Numbered from the stretch's first letter, positions 34,658 to 42,537 are shown. The stretch is 64,000 bases of DNA from Suilimivivens sp963650485 (GCA_963650485.1 CAVJLN010000001.1:1-64000); one strand, 5' to 3'. A program made the numbers and translations. Notes: generated by a model not told the origin, from the sequence alone.

Positions 34658-36172
34658 ATGAAATCCTTTTTGATTGAAAAAAAATACATCCTTTTTCCGA
34701 TCAGCATGGATGCACCGTGTAAAACAGTTGCAATTTGGGCGAGGGGTGAAAAAATATTTGAATTTGATATTCCTGTTGAAAGTGGTAATTCTCCATATCA
34801 GTTTCAGTATTATGCGCCTTTCAATGTAAAAGAATGGAAAGGGCAGGAGATTATGATAGAGGTGTCAGATGCACCGGAGTTTCTGGAGGCAATAGGATTT
34901 TCAGATGATAAAGTGGATACCATACAGCATAAACCACAGATCCATTTTGCACCGGAGTCAGGATGGATGAATGATCCGAACGGACTGCTGTATGTAAATG
35001 GGCTGTATCATCTGTTCTTTCAGTATAATCCGTTTCAGAATCAATGGGGAAATTTATGCTGGGGACATGCAGTCAGCAAAGATCTTCTGCACTGGGAACA
35101 ACTGGATACGGCAATGTTTCCGGATGAGGATGGATCCATGTTTTCAGGATGCGGTATTGTGAATGAACGGGGACTGTTGGGACTGCCAAATTCTGCGCTT
35201 TTATTTTTCTACACGATGGCAGGTGGGGCAACAAAATGGAGTGAGGGAAAAAAGTTCACTCAGAATCTGGCATACAGTGTTGACGCCGGAAATACGCTGA
35301 AGAAGATAAAGCTGCCAGTCGTAGAGCATATCGCAGATGAAAACAGAGATCCCAAGGTTTACTGGCATGAGAAAAGTCAGGCATATTATATGGTCTTATT
35401 TCTGGAAGGAAACCAGTTTGGCATTTTTCGTTCTGAAAATCTGCAGAACTGGGAGTGTACACAGACGCTGGAGTTGGATAAAGCATGGGAATGCCCGGAT
35501 CTGAGAGAGATACTTGTTGAGACCGGCGGATCAAAGTGGGTATTCTGGAGTGCAGATGGCTTTTATTTCTTGGGAGAATTTGACGGATTTCACTTTACCA
35601 CAGACGGAATCAGGAGAGAAGCTTATCAGACAAAAGTTCCCTATGCGGCGCAAACCTTCTGGGGAACCGAAGATGTGATTAGTGTGCCGTGGTTCAGGAC
35701 GCAGAACAGAGGCAGATATTATAAGGGCGTGATGGGACTTCCAAGAAAATTGACACTGGTGCAGTCAGGCGAGGATCTGCGACTTCGGATGATGCCGATA
35801 GAAAGCTTTTTCAAAGCAAGAAAGCCTGTTTGCATGGACAATACCTGTGAACTGAAATACAAACCGGAAAAATTTAATGCCATACAGGTACAGTTATTAG
35901 GAGCCGGCAGCATCAGTTATACGGCTGATATCAATGGAAATGAGATACGCTTTGATGCAGGAACAGGCAGTCTCACAGTAAACGGTGAACAGGCATTTAT
36001 GGGGAATAATGTACATGAAATGAGTATACTTATAGATGCTGAAATCTGTGAAGTGACAACAGAAAATGGATTATATTATGGAGTGTTTGAACTCAAACCA
36101 TTTTATGAAGCTCAGGAATGGATGATCCGTGCCAAAGAGATGTTGAGTATAAAGATAATGGAAATCTTATAA
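34658..36172 (+). CDS. GH32 fructan/sucrose hydrolase
   Basis: 504 residues from ATG 34658; the frame extends 5' through the esterase gene without support. An N-terminal beta domain of about 90 residues precedes the five-bladed propeller. Catalytic signatures: nucleophile Asp in GWMNDPNGLLY (about 105), transition-state Asp in NRDPKVYW (about 230), acid/base Glu in WECPDL (about 278). The C-terminal beta-sandwich is present. There is no signal peptide, so it hydrolyses imported sucrose, kestose or inulin-type oligosaccharides in the cytoplasm, releasing fructose for the following kinase. Confidence 0.92.
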   Translation: MKSFLIEKKYILFPISMDAPCKTVAIWARGEKIFEFDIPVESGNSPYQFQYYAPFNVKEWKGQEIMIEVSDAPEFLEAIGFSDDKVDTIQHKPQIHFAPESGWMNDPNGLLYVNGLYHLFFQYNPFQNQWGNLCWGHAVSKDLLHWEQLDTAMFPDEDGSMFSGCGIVNERGLLGLPNSALLFFYTMAGGATKWSEGKKFTQNLAYSVDAGNTLKKIKLPVVEHIADENRDPKVYWHEKSQAYYMVLFLEGNQFGIFRSENLQNWECTQTLELDKAWECPDLREILVETGGSKWVFWSADGFYFLGEFDGFHFTTDGIRREAYQTKVPYAAQTFWGTEDVISVPWFRTQNRGRYYKGVMGLPRKLTLVQSGEDLRLRMMPIESFFKARKPVCMDNTCELKYKPEKFNAIQVQLLGAGSISYTADINGNEIRFDAGTGSLTVNGEQAFMGNNVHEMSILIDAEICEVTTENGLYYGVFELKPFYEAQEWMIRAKEMLSIKIMEIL

Positions 36173-36219
36173 AAGGCTGAAAACGAAAGCTGTTATCACA
36201 GCGTAAAAAGGAGCAGAAA

Positions 36220-37101
36220 ATGTTATTTGGCGGACTGGAAGCGGGTGGAACCAAGATGGTTTGTGCAGTCGGAAGGGAGGATGGAATTCTGATCGACAGA
36301 GTATCCATTCCAACAGGAATCCCGGAAGAAACCATACCGGAACTGATCAGATATTTTAAAGAGAAAGAGGTGCAGGCGCTTGGAATTGGCTGCTTTGGAC
36401 CACTGGACTTGAACCGGTCATCTAAAACTTATGGAAGTATCACCAATACACCGAAGGAGGACTGGGCATTTGTGAACATTATGCAGCAGATGAAAGAAGC
36501 ACTTGGCATCCCGGTAGGAATTGACACGGACGTGAATGCAGCGGTACTTGGAGAAGTGGTTTATGGTGCAGCAAAGGGGTGTAACAATGCGATTTATATG
36601 ACAGTAGGAACCGGTGTCGGTATCGGCGTTTATATGAATGGCGGACTGGTACATGGACTGGTGCATCCGGAAGCAGGACATATGATGATCTGCCGGGATC
36701 AGACAGATGCCTTCCGAGGATGCTGTTCTTTCCATTCTAATTGTGTGGAGGGGCTGGCTTCCGGAAAGGCGCTGGAAAAACGGTATGGACGAAAGGCACA
36801 GGAACTGAATGACCATGCAGATGTCTGGGAATTGGAAAGTAATTATCTGGCACAGGCTGTTGCGAATTATATTCTGGTATATTCCCCAGAAAAAGTGATT
36901 TTATGGGGAGGAGTCATGCATCAGAAAGTGCTGCTTCCCATGGTGAGGGAAAAGGTGCAGAGGCTTTTGAACGGTTATGTGTTTCATCCTCTTCTGACAG
37001 AGCAGACAGAAGAATATATTGTGTATCCTCTTCTCGGTGAAAATCCGGGAATACTTGGATCCATTTATCTTGGTATGGAAGAAAGAAAAAGAGGCGTCTG
37101 A
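36220..37101 (+). CDS. scrK: ROK-family fructokinase
   Basis: 293 residues. ROK features: phosphate loop GGLEAGGTKMVCAVG, IDTDVNAAVLGE with the catalytic Asp, MTVGTGVGIGVYMNGGLVHG, and the zinc site HPEAGH with CCSFHSNCVEGLASG. Phosphorylates fructose released by GH32 to fructose 6-phosphate. AAAGGAGCAGAAA gives a good ribosome site. It is the last gene of the operon, with a weak hairpin behind it. Confidence 0.9.
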   Translation: MLFGGLEAGGTKMVCAVGREDGILIDRVSIPTGIPEETIPELIRYFKEKEVQALGIGCFGPLDLNRSSKTYGSITNTPKEDWAFVNIMQQMKEALGIPVGIDTDVNAAVLGEVVYGAAKGCNNAIYMTVGTGVGIGVYMNGGLVHGLVHPEAGHMMICRDQTDAFRGCCSFHSNCVEGLASGKALEKRYGRKAQELNDHADVWELESNYLAQAVANYILVYSPEKVILWGGVMHQKVLLPMVREKVQRLLNGYVFHPLLTEQTEEYIVYPLLGENPGILGSIYLGMEERKRGV

Positions 37102-37127
37102 CTGGCGACGCCGGATCAGGATTTTTT
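37093..37127 (+). terminator. Weak terminator after the fructokinase gene
   Basis: GGCGTC-tgactggc-GACGCC stem; the T6 run follows after nine bases, so the signal is imperfect. Confidence 0.4.
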
Positions 37128-37366
37128 GATATGAAGTGCGGTGTAACTTTGTAAAAAGGGTTGCACCGTTTCTTTTTGCCGTCATGTGACAAAAAGTAAG
37201 TCTTAGGCAGTGTTCTATTCGACAGGCATATCTGTTATCGAGTTTTCTTTCCAGATATCGGTAAACGATCAACGCAATAAAATAAGTGATGAAGGAGGCA
37301 AGTATCCGATCCTGACATTTTAAATAAACGGAACGTGCTTCGAAGTCTCCTTCTTTGGTTGAAAAA
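37105..37366 (-). pseudogene. Remnant of an IS1634-type transposase C-terminus
   Basis: On the minus strand an open stretch reads TKEGDFEARSVYLKCQDRIL followed by ASFITYFIALIVYRYLERKL and DNRYAC. 'VYL...DRI.A.F...F.ALLIYR.LE.KL' is the end of the DDE domain in IS1634-family transposases. The rest of the gene and any inverted repeats are missing, and the end seems internally deleted. It lies directly upstream of the copper operon and may mark the scar of an insertion. Confidence 0.5.
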
Positions 37367-37378
37367 AGTAAAAAAGAC

Positions 37379-37426
37379 TTGCAAAATACCCCAATGGGGT
37401 ATATTATAAATACCTAGTAGGGGTAT
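37379..37426 (+). promoter_or_regulatory. csoR promoter with two CsoR operators
   Basis: TTGCAA (37379-37384), 17 bp, TATTAT (37402-37407). The perfect operator ATACCCCAATGGGGTAT (37386-37402) fills the spacer, and a second site ATACCTAGTAGGGGTAT (37410-37426) covers the expected start. Both fit the TACCCC-N3-GGGGTA type bound by CsoR copper sensors. Confidence 0.8.
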
Positions 37427-37876
37427 AAGAGATGCGAGATGGGTATAGGGAATGAAATCATTCAGCAGTACCCAGTGAAAATTGAAGCGGAGGGTATGAA
37501 CAACGAAAGGCTTTGAAAATACCCAGTACAAAGTGAAGTCACGGGCATATGAAAAGAAAATGCACGTATATACCCAATGAAAATGAGAACCGAGGGTGCA
37601 GAAAGGCAGAAAATGAATATATACCCAGAGGAAAACAAGAGTGGGGGTATAGAAGAATAAAAAATTTGTATATACCCAGTGGAAGACAGAAGAGAAGGTA
37701 TAGAGAAATAAAAAGTCTGCATATACCCAATGGAAGGAAGAAGTGAGGGCATAGAAGAATAAAAAACTTGTTTATACCCAGTGCCAAGCAGAACAGTGGG
37801 TGTGAAAAGTGAAAAAGATCATCTATACCCAGTGTGCAGTAATGACATGGGTAGACAAGAAGAAAAGGAGGATCGT
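37418..37876 (+). repeat. 51-bp tandem array of TACCC/GGGTAT units in the csoR leader
   Basis: Eight units start at 37469, 37520, 37571, 37622, 37673, 37724, 37775 and 37826, each exactly 51 bp after the last. Every unit has TACCC at position 1 and GGGTAT, or a near form (GGGCAT, GGGTGC, AGGTAT, GGGTGT, GGGTAG), 23 bp later. A degenerate ninth unit at 37418 keeps only the GGGTAT (37441-37446). Spacer sequence has drifted while the arms are kept. The array lies downstream of the predicted start of transcription, so it would be transcribed as a leader of about 450 nt. It is not a CRISPR: no identical repeats. It encodes no continuous protein, since TGA occurs in units A, B and F in the frame otherwise open. 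Confidence 0.85.
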
Positions 37877-37878
37877 TG

Positions 37879-38388
37879 ATGAGTGACAGGAACATAGAGA
37901 AACAGAAAGAACTGGAACTGCAAGAAGAAAAACCAGAAGAAATACAAGAAAAAATACAACAAAAAAAACAAGAAGAAATACCAGAAAGACAGAAAGGGGT
38001 GCAGCAAGAGCAAATGGAGCAATCAGAATCTGAGCAACAACTGGAATCGAAAGAGCAACCGGAAGCAAAAGCACAGTCAGAAGGAAGCAATCGATGTTGT
38101 CATTGCATGGAGAAGCATACCTTGCGTTCAGAGGAGCAGAAGAAGGCTCTGGTTAACCGCCTGAAGAGAATTGAAGGACAGGTGCGCGGTGTACAGCAGA
38201 TGCTGGAAAAGGATGCTTATTGTAATGACATTCTGGTACAGTCGGCTGCAATCAGTGCGGCGATGAATGCTTTTAATAAAGAAATTCTTGCGACACATAT
38301 TCATACCTGTGTGGTAAGAGATATTCGCGAAGGACGGGATGAGGTCGTGGATGAACTTGTTTCAACCATTCAAAAACTCATGAAATGA
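37879..38388 (+). CDS. csoR: CsoR-type copper-sensing repressor with long Glu/Gln-rich N-terminal extension
   Basis: 169 residues from ATG 37879, with AAGGAGG seven bases upstream. Residues 1-71 are a Glu/Gln/Lys-rich, low-complexity extension not found in ordinary CsoR proteins of about 85-100 residues. From residue 82 the CsoR/FrmR fold is standard: NRLKRIEGQVRGVQQMLEKD, with Cu(I) ligands Cys115 (DAYCNDIL), His140 and Cys144 (HxxxC in ATHIHTC), and the C-terminal DEVVDELVSTIQKLMK. A CCHC cluster (73-76) precedes the core. It represses the copper operon in the apo state. It precedes copA and copZ and follows the operator array. Confidence 0.9.
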   Translation: MSDRNIEKQKELELQEEKPEEIQEKIQQKKQEEIPERQKGVQQEQMEQSESEQQLESKEQPEAKAQSEGSNRCCHCMEKHTLRSEEQKKALVNRLKRIEGQVRGVQQMLEKDAYCNDILVQSAAISAAMNAFNKEILATHIHTCVVRDIREGRDEVVDELVSTIQKLMK

Positions 38389-38403
38389 CCGAACGAAAGA
38401 AAA

Positions 38404-38494
38404 NNNNNNNNNNNNNNNNNNNNNNNNNNNNNNNNNNNNNNNNNNNNNNNNNNNNNNNNNNNNNNNNNNNNNNNNNNNNNNNNNNNNNNNNNNN
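38404..38494. other. Assembly gap (91 N)
   Basis: The gap is flanked by the direct repeat GAACGAAAGAAAA (38391-38403 and 38508-38520), which suggests a repeat caused the assembly break. Confidence 0.95.
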
Positions 38495-38504
38495 GCGAGT
38501 TTGA

Positions 38505-38576
38505 AAAGAACGAAAGAAAAGCAAGCGGCTGCGAAGCAGACATTTGGTTCTACAAATTGGTTCTGAATAATTACAA
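38505..38576. repeat. Dispersed repeat type B plus right end of the MITE-like element
   Basis: AAAGCAAGCGGCTGCGAAGC and CATTTGGTTC match the frame of the 6926-6984 hairpin. TCTGAATAATTACAA (38562-38576) is the right terminal repeat of the 8001-8190 element with one change. The left end is presumably in the gap. Confidence 0.55.
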
Positions 38577-38624
38577 CCATATTTTCACATAAATAAAAGA
38601 TCAAATAAAGAAGGTGACAGAGTA

Positions 38625-41324
38625 GTGGAACAATATAACGTAACAGGAATGAGCTGTGCTGCATGTCAGGCGAGAGTGGAAAAGGCAGTATCTAAGGTGC
38701 CGGGAGTAACCGTCTGTAATGTAAGTCTCTTGACCAATTCCATGGCAGTGGATGGAACGGCAGCACCGGATGCTATTATTAAGGCGGTGCAGCAGGCCGG
38801 ATATGGAGCGAGTAAAAAGGGTGGAAACGCAGGAGAAGGAAATCGGGATGGCGACATGCAGAATGATGTGGATGCGCTGGCAGACCACGAGACACCGGTT
38901 CTGCTTAAGCGACTGATTGCATCTGTGGTATTTCTTCTGGGATTGCTGTACTTTTCAATGGGACACATGATGTTTGGCTGGCCGCTGCCCCACTGGTTTG
39001 ATGGAAATCATGTGGCGATGGGACTGGTACAGCTTCTGCTGACGGTCATTATTATGGTGATTAACCAGAAGTTCTTTATCAGCGGATTTAAGGGGCTGAT
39101 TCACCGGTCGCCCAACATGGATACTCTGGTAGCGTTGGGATCTTCGGCATCCTTCCTTTGGAGTGTGTATGCATTGTTTATGATGACAAAGGCACAGACG
39201 GTCGGAGACATGGACGCCGTTATGCAGTACATGGATGAGTTTTATTTTGAATCGGCAGCGATGATTCTGACCCTGATTACCGTCGGTAAGACACTGGAAG
39301 CCAAGTCCAAGGGAAGAACGACGGATGCTTTAAAGAGTCTGATGAAGCTTGCACCGCAGAATGCAACGATTGTACGAGATGGTCAGGAGGTTACGGTTCC
39401 GATCGAACAGGTACATCAGGGAGATATTTTTGTAGTCCGTCCGGGTGAAAACATTCCGGTGGATGGCGTGATCCTAGAAGGAAGCAGTGCCGTCAATGAG
39501 GCAGCGCTTACCGGAGAAAGTATTCCGGTGGATAAAACGGTTGGGGACGGCGTATCCGCAGCCACGATCAACCAGTCGGGATTTATCCGCTGCGAGGCAA
39601 CCAGGGTTGGCGTAGATACAACACTTTCCCAGATTATTAAAATGGTGAGTGATGCAGCAGCAACCAAGGCTCCGATTGCTAAGATTGCAGATAAAGTATC
39701 CGGTGTGTTCGTACCGGTGGTCATTTCCATTGCTGTGGTAACCTTTATCGTATGGCTTTTGATTGGAAAGGAATTCAGCTTTGCGCTGGCAAGAGGAATT
39801 TCCGTACTGGTGATCAGTTGTCCGTGTGCGTTAGGACTTGCAACCCCGGTAGCGATTATGGTCGGAAATGGTGTGGGAGCGAAGAACGGTATCTTATTTA
39901 AGACCGCTGCAATCCTTGAAAATGCCGGAAAAGTACAGATCGTTGCATTGGATAAGACCGGAACGATCACCGAAGGGAAACCGAAGGTTACCGATGTGAT
40001 TCCTGCAGAAAATGTAACCGAAGGTCAACTTCTTGCAATGGCTGTTGCTTTGGAAGCAAAGAGTGAGCATCCGCTTGCAAAAGCAGTGATCCAGCGTGGG
40101 ACAGAGCTTTCCATGGAACCGGCTGAGGTTACAGATTTTGAGGCACTTCCCGGAAATGGACTGCGTGCGATATGCAATGGTGAGCCGTTGTTGGGAGGAA
40201 GCCTGAAGTTCATCAGTGAACAGACCGGCATCCCGGAAGAGCTTCGTAAGCAGGCAGAAGACCTTGCAGAGCAGGGAAAAACACCACTTTTATTTGCAAA
40301 GAATAGAAATGCAATAGGCATGATTGCTGTAGCAGATACCATGAAGGAAGACAGCCCGAAGGCCATTCAGGAATTACAGAAGCTTGGAATCCGTGTGATT
40401 ATGCTGACCGGGGATAATGAGCGCACCGCTAAGGCAATTGGTCAGAAAGCAGGCGTGGATGAAGTTATTGCAGGTGTGCTTCCGGATGGAAAAGAGAGCG
40501 TGATCCGCAGATTGAAGGAACAGGGCGTGACCGCTATGGTTGGTGATGGAATCAATGATGCTCCGGCGCTTACCCGTGCGGATGTGGGAATTGCCATTGG
40601 AGCCGGTGCCGATGTTGCGATTGATGCAGCCGATGTGGTGCTGATGAAGAGCCGCCTGTCCGATGTGCCGGCAGCAATTCGTCTCAGCCGTGCAACCCTG
40701 CGGAACATTCATGAGAACCTGTTCTGGGCATTTATTTATAATATTATCGGAATTCCACTGGCAGCAGGTTGTTTCGTTGCGTTCGGACTGACCTTAAATC
40801 CGATGTTTGGTGCAGCGGCTATGAGTCTTTCCAGCTTCTGCGTGGTATCGAATGCACTGCGGTTGAATCTGTGTAAGGTGCATGATGATTCCCATGACAG
40901 ACCGCTTCGTAAGAAAACGACCAAAACGGTCAACAAAAATAAATCGCCACAGTCACAGCATGATGCAAAGATACCGTTGCAAAGCGATCAAAACACAGCT
41001 GTATTGCAAGCAGCAGAAAATCAATCTGCACAGAAGTGTGGAACAAACAGTGCAATAGAGGAAACAAACAGTGCAGTAGAGGGTACAAACAGTACAATAG
41101 ATGGATTAACTGAATCGACCGTGACGGTCAAAATCAAAGGCATGATGTGTGAACACTGTGAAAACCATGTAAGAGCTGCTTTGAAAGCACTTCCGGAGGT
41201 CTTGGAAGCGGTGGTCAGTCATAAAGAAGGAACCGCGATTCTGACGATGGCAGGCACCTTAAATGAAAAGCAGATCAAAAAGGTGGTAGACGAAGCAGGA
41301 TACAAAGTATTATCTATTAAATAA
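38625..41324 (+). CDS. copA: Cu(I)-exporting P1B-type ATPase with N- and C-terminal heavy-metal domains
   Basis: 899 residues; GTG start at 38625 with AAGGTGA upstream. Order: HMA domain with GMSCAAC (Cys11, Cys14); eight membrane helices; TGES actuator motif; SCPCALGLATP metal site (about 397-407); phosphorylation site DKTGT (about 443); GDGINDAP; then a Ser/Thr/Asn/Gln-rich linker and a second HMA domain with GMMCEHCENH near residue 840. A C-terminal metal-binding domain is unusual in CopA. It looks like a fused copy of a CopZ-like chaperone, joined by a linker containing three 21-bp DNA repeats. Exports Cu(I) across the membrane; regulated by the upstream CsoR. Confidence 0.93.
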   Translation: MEQYNVTGMSCAACQARVEKAVSKVPGVTVCNVSLLTNSMAVDGTAAPDAIIKAVQQAGYGASKKGGNAGEGNRDGDMQNDVDALADHETPVLLKRLIASVVFLLGLLYFSMGHMMFGWPLPHWFDGNHVAMGLVQLLLTVIIMVINQKFFISGFKGLIHRSPNMDTLVALGSSASFLWSVYALFMMTKAQTVGDMDAVMQYMDEFYFESAAMILTLITVGKTLEAKSKGRTTDALKSLMKLAPQNATIVRDGQEVTVPIEQVHQGDIFVVRPGENIPVDGVILEGSSAVNEAALTGESIPVDKTVGDGVSAATINQSGFIRCEATRVGVDTTLSQIIKMVSDAAATKAPIAKIADKVSGVFVPVVISIAVVTFIVWLLIGKEFSFALARGISVLVISCPCALGLATPVAIMVGNGVGAKNGILFKTAAILENAGKVQIVALDKTGTITEGKPKVTDVIPAENVTEGQLLAMAVALEAKSEHPLAKAVIQRGTELSMEPAEVTDFEALPGNGLRAICNGEPLLGGSLKFISEQTGIPEELRKQAEDLAEQGKTPLLFAKNRNAIGMIAVADTMKEDSPKAIQELQKLGIRVIMLTGDNERTAKAIGQKAGVDEVIAGVLPDGKESVIRRLKEQGVTAMVGDGINDAPALTRADVGIAIGAGADVAIDAADVVLMKSRLSDVPAAIRLSRATLRNIHENLFWAFIYNIIGIPLAAGCFVAFGLTLNPMFGAAAMSLSSFCVVSNALRLNLCKVHDDSHDRPLRKKTTKTVNKNKSPQSQHDAKIPLQSDQNTAVLQAAENQSAQKCGTNSAIEETNSAVEGTNSTIDGLTESTVTVKIKGMMCEHCENHVRAALKALPEVLEAVVSHKEGTAILTMAGTLNEKQIKKVVDEAGYKVLSIK
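41043..41105 (+). repeat. Three tandem 21-bp repeats inside copA linker
   Basis: Units start at 41043, 41064 and 41085, each beginning ACAAACAGTGCA/ACAAACAGTACA. They encode the repeating peptide TNSAIEE / TNSAVEG / TNSTIDG. This is recent in-frame slippage in the linker to the C-terminal metal domain. Confidence 0.8.
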
Positions 41325-41346
41325 TTAAAAAATGGAGGAAAAGAAA

Positions 41347-41604
41347 ATGACAAAGACAGTATTAAAAATTGATGGAATGATGTGTGGAATGTGCGAATCT
41401 CATGTAAATGATGCGATCCGCAATGCGTTTGCAGTAAAGAAGGTATCTTCTTCCCATGCAAAGGGCGAGACCGAGATTATAAGTGAAGAGGCTCTCGATG
41501 AGACAAAGCTTGCCGAAGTCATCAAGAACACCGGCTATACCTTAAACGGCATCAGCAGCGAACCCTACCAGAAGGAAGGCTTCTTTTCTTTCTTAAAGAA
41601 ATAG
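41347..41604 (+). CDS. copZ: CopZ-like heavy-metal-associated protein
   Basis: 85 residues from ATG 41347, with GGAGG eight bases upstream. HMA fold: VLKIDGMMCGMCESHVNDAI carries the Cys-x-x-Cys copper site, and LAEVIKNTGYTL closes the ferredoxin-like fold. The extra Met between the Cys residues is common in this clade. A short Lys/Phe tail FFSFLKK follows. Acts as copper chaperone passing Cu(I) to CopA and to CsoR. Last gene of the operon. Confidence 0.85.
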   Translation: MTKTVLKIDGMMCGMCESHVNDAIRNAFAVKKVSSSHAKGETEIISEEALDETKLAEVIKNTGYTLNGISSEPYQKEGFFSFLKK

Positions 41605-41609
41605 GGAGA

Positions 41610-41751
41610 TCATTTGTCCATAACAATGTTAATGAGAAATTCCTTATCGGTGTTTGATAACTGGGCGATTCCATGGTATTTTTCAGCAATGGTCGCAATG
41701 GAGGACAGACCGATGCCGGAATCATAATTCATAAGGGTTTCGTCCGTTCAG
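41610..41751 (-). pseudogene. C-terminal remnant of a GHKL-type sensor histidine kinase
   Basis: The minus-strand frame reads MNYDSGIGLSSIATIAEKYH then GIAQLSNTDKEFLINIVMDK and stop (41610-41612). 'GIGL.SI..IAEKY.G' is the G2 box and following helix of AgrC/LytS-like GHKL kinases. An in-frame stop lies about 45 codons upstream, so only the tail survives. Confidence 0.6.
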
Positions 41752-41827
41752 CAGCTCACAGGTTTACCATAACCCGGCAGAGGGCGTGATGCTGCTGGAT
41801 GAGAAGAAATAAAAGAAGGTCATAAAA

Positions 41828-41851
41828 GGACGGGGAAACCCGTCTTTTTTT
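41828..41851 (+). terminator. Intrinsic terminator before the Hsp20 unit
   Basis: GGACGGG-gaaa-CCCGTC followed by TTTTTTT. The stretch 41752-41827 carries no recognisable gene. Confidence 0.85.
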
Positions 41852-41874
41852 GTTCACAGAAAGTTCACAAAAAA

Positions 41875-41917
41875 TTAGCACTCACCTCTTGACAGTGCTA
41901 ATAATACGTGTTATATT
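41875..41917 (+). promoter_or_regulatory. CIRCE element and promoter of hsp20
   Basis: TTAGCACTC-N9-CAGTGCTAA (41875-41901) differs from the HrcA-binding CIRCE consensus at one base. It overlaps TTGACA (41889-41894), which is followed by 17 bp and TATATT (41912-41917). Confidence 0.85.
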
Positions 41918-42057
41918 ACACTTAGAACAAAGGAAAGGGGATCAAGGATCCGTGATGAACTTCCTAAATAAGAAGAAATTGCAGATCAGATTTACTACCG
42001 AGTTCAAAATGAAATTTAACAATCATAATACAGATTATATGAATGGAGGAATGACTT

Positions 42058-42498
42058 ATGATGATGCCTAGTGTATTTGGAAGAGATATTTTTGATGACT
42101 TTATGGATGGATTTGCATTTCCGGATGTGAACAAGGAGCTGTATGGCAAACATGCAAAGAACGTCATGAAGACGGACGTCCGTGAATTGGATGATGGATA
42201 TGAAATTATCGTAGACTTACCGGGATTTAAGAAGGATGAGATCGAGGTACAGCTTGAGAATGGATATCTTTCCATTACAGCTACTAAGGGTCTTGACAAA
42301 GACGAATCCGACAAGAAGGGCAAATATATCCGCAGAGAACGTTATGCCGGAACTATGAGTCGGAGCTTTTATGTAGGCGATGTTATTACAGAAGAAGATA
42401 TTCATGCGAAGTTTGAAAATGGTATCCTGAAGCTGGATGTTCCTAAGAAGGAAGCCAAAACCGTAGAAACCAGGAAACATGTCGCAATTGAAGGCTGA
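42058..42498 (+). CDS. hsp20: Small heat-shock protein, Hsp20/alpha-crystallin
   Basis: 146 residues from ATG 42058, GGAGG eight bases upstream; ATG 42061 and 42064 are adjacent alternatives. The alpha-crystallin domain spans about residues 38-140: KTDVRELDDGYEIIVDLPGF, KKDEIEVQLENGYLSITATK, RRERYAGTMSRSFYVGD, and the ENGILKLDVPKKE motif with conserved G-x-L. It holds unfolding proteins for refolding without ATP. Control by HrcA is indicated by the CIRCE element. A DnaJ-like protein follows 145 bp later. Confidence 0.93.
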   Translation: MMMPSVFGRDIFDDFMDGFAFPDVNKELYGKHAKNVMKTDVRELDDGYEIIVDLPGFKKDEIEVQLENGYLSITATKGLDKDESDKKGKYIRRERYAGTMSRSFYVGDVITEEDIHAKFENGILKLDVPKKEAKTVETRKHVAIEG

Positions 42499-42516
42499 TA
42501 GTCAGAATTGGAATTT

Positions 42517-42537
42517 GCCCCGGGAGTATCTCGGGGC
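42517..42537 (+). terminator. Hairpin after hsp20
   Basis: GCCCCG-ggagtatct-CGGGGC, followed by the modest T-rich GATTCTATTTGTT. Confidence 0.6.

Noticed and set aside
36901..37272. Minus-strand gene overlapping the fructokinase end
   Set aside because: Its upper part is the transposase remnant and the rest is the shadow of the fructokinase gene; no start signal.
37549..37746. Small protein with 17-residue repeats read through the 51-bp array (both strands partly open)
   Set aside because: 51 is a multiple of three, so frames stay open by periodicity alone. There is no ribosome site, and TGA occurs in the equivalent frame of units A, B and F.
37418..37876. CRISPR array
   Set aside because: The 51-bp periodicity looks like repeat-spacer spacing, but there are no identical direct repeats and no cas genes; only short arms are conserved and the spacers are related to one another.
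41850..42071. 73-codon frame upstream of hsp20
   Set aside because: It would start inside the terminator/promoter region before the CIRCE element and overlaps the hsp20 start; the region is a 5' leader.
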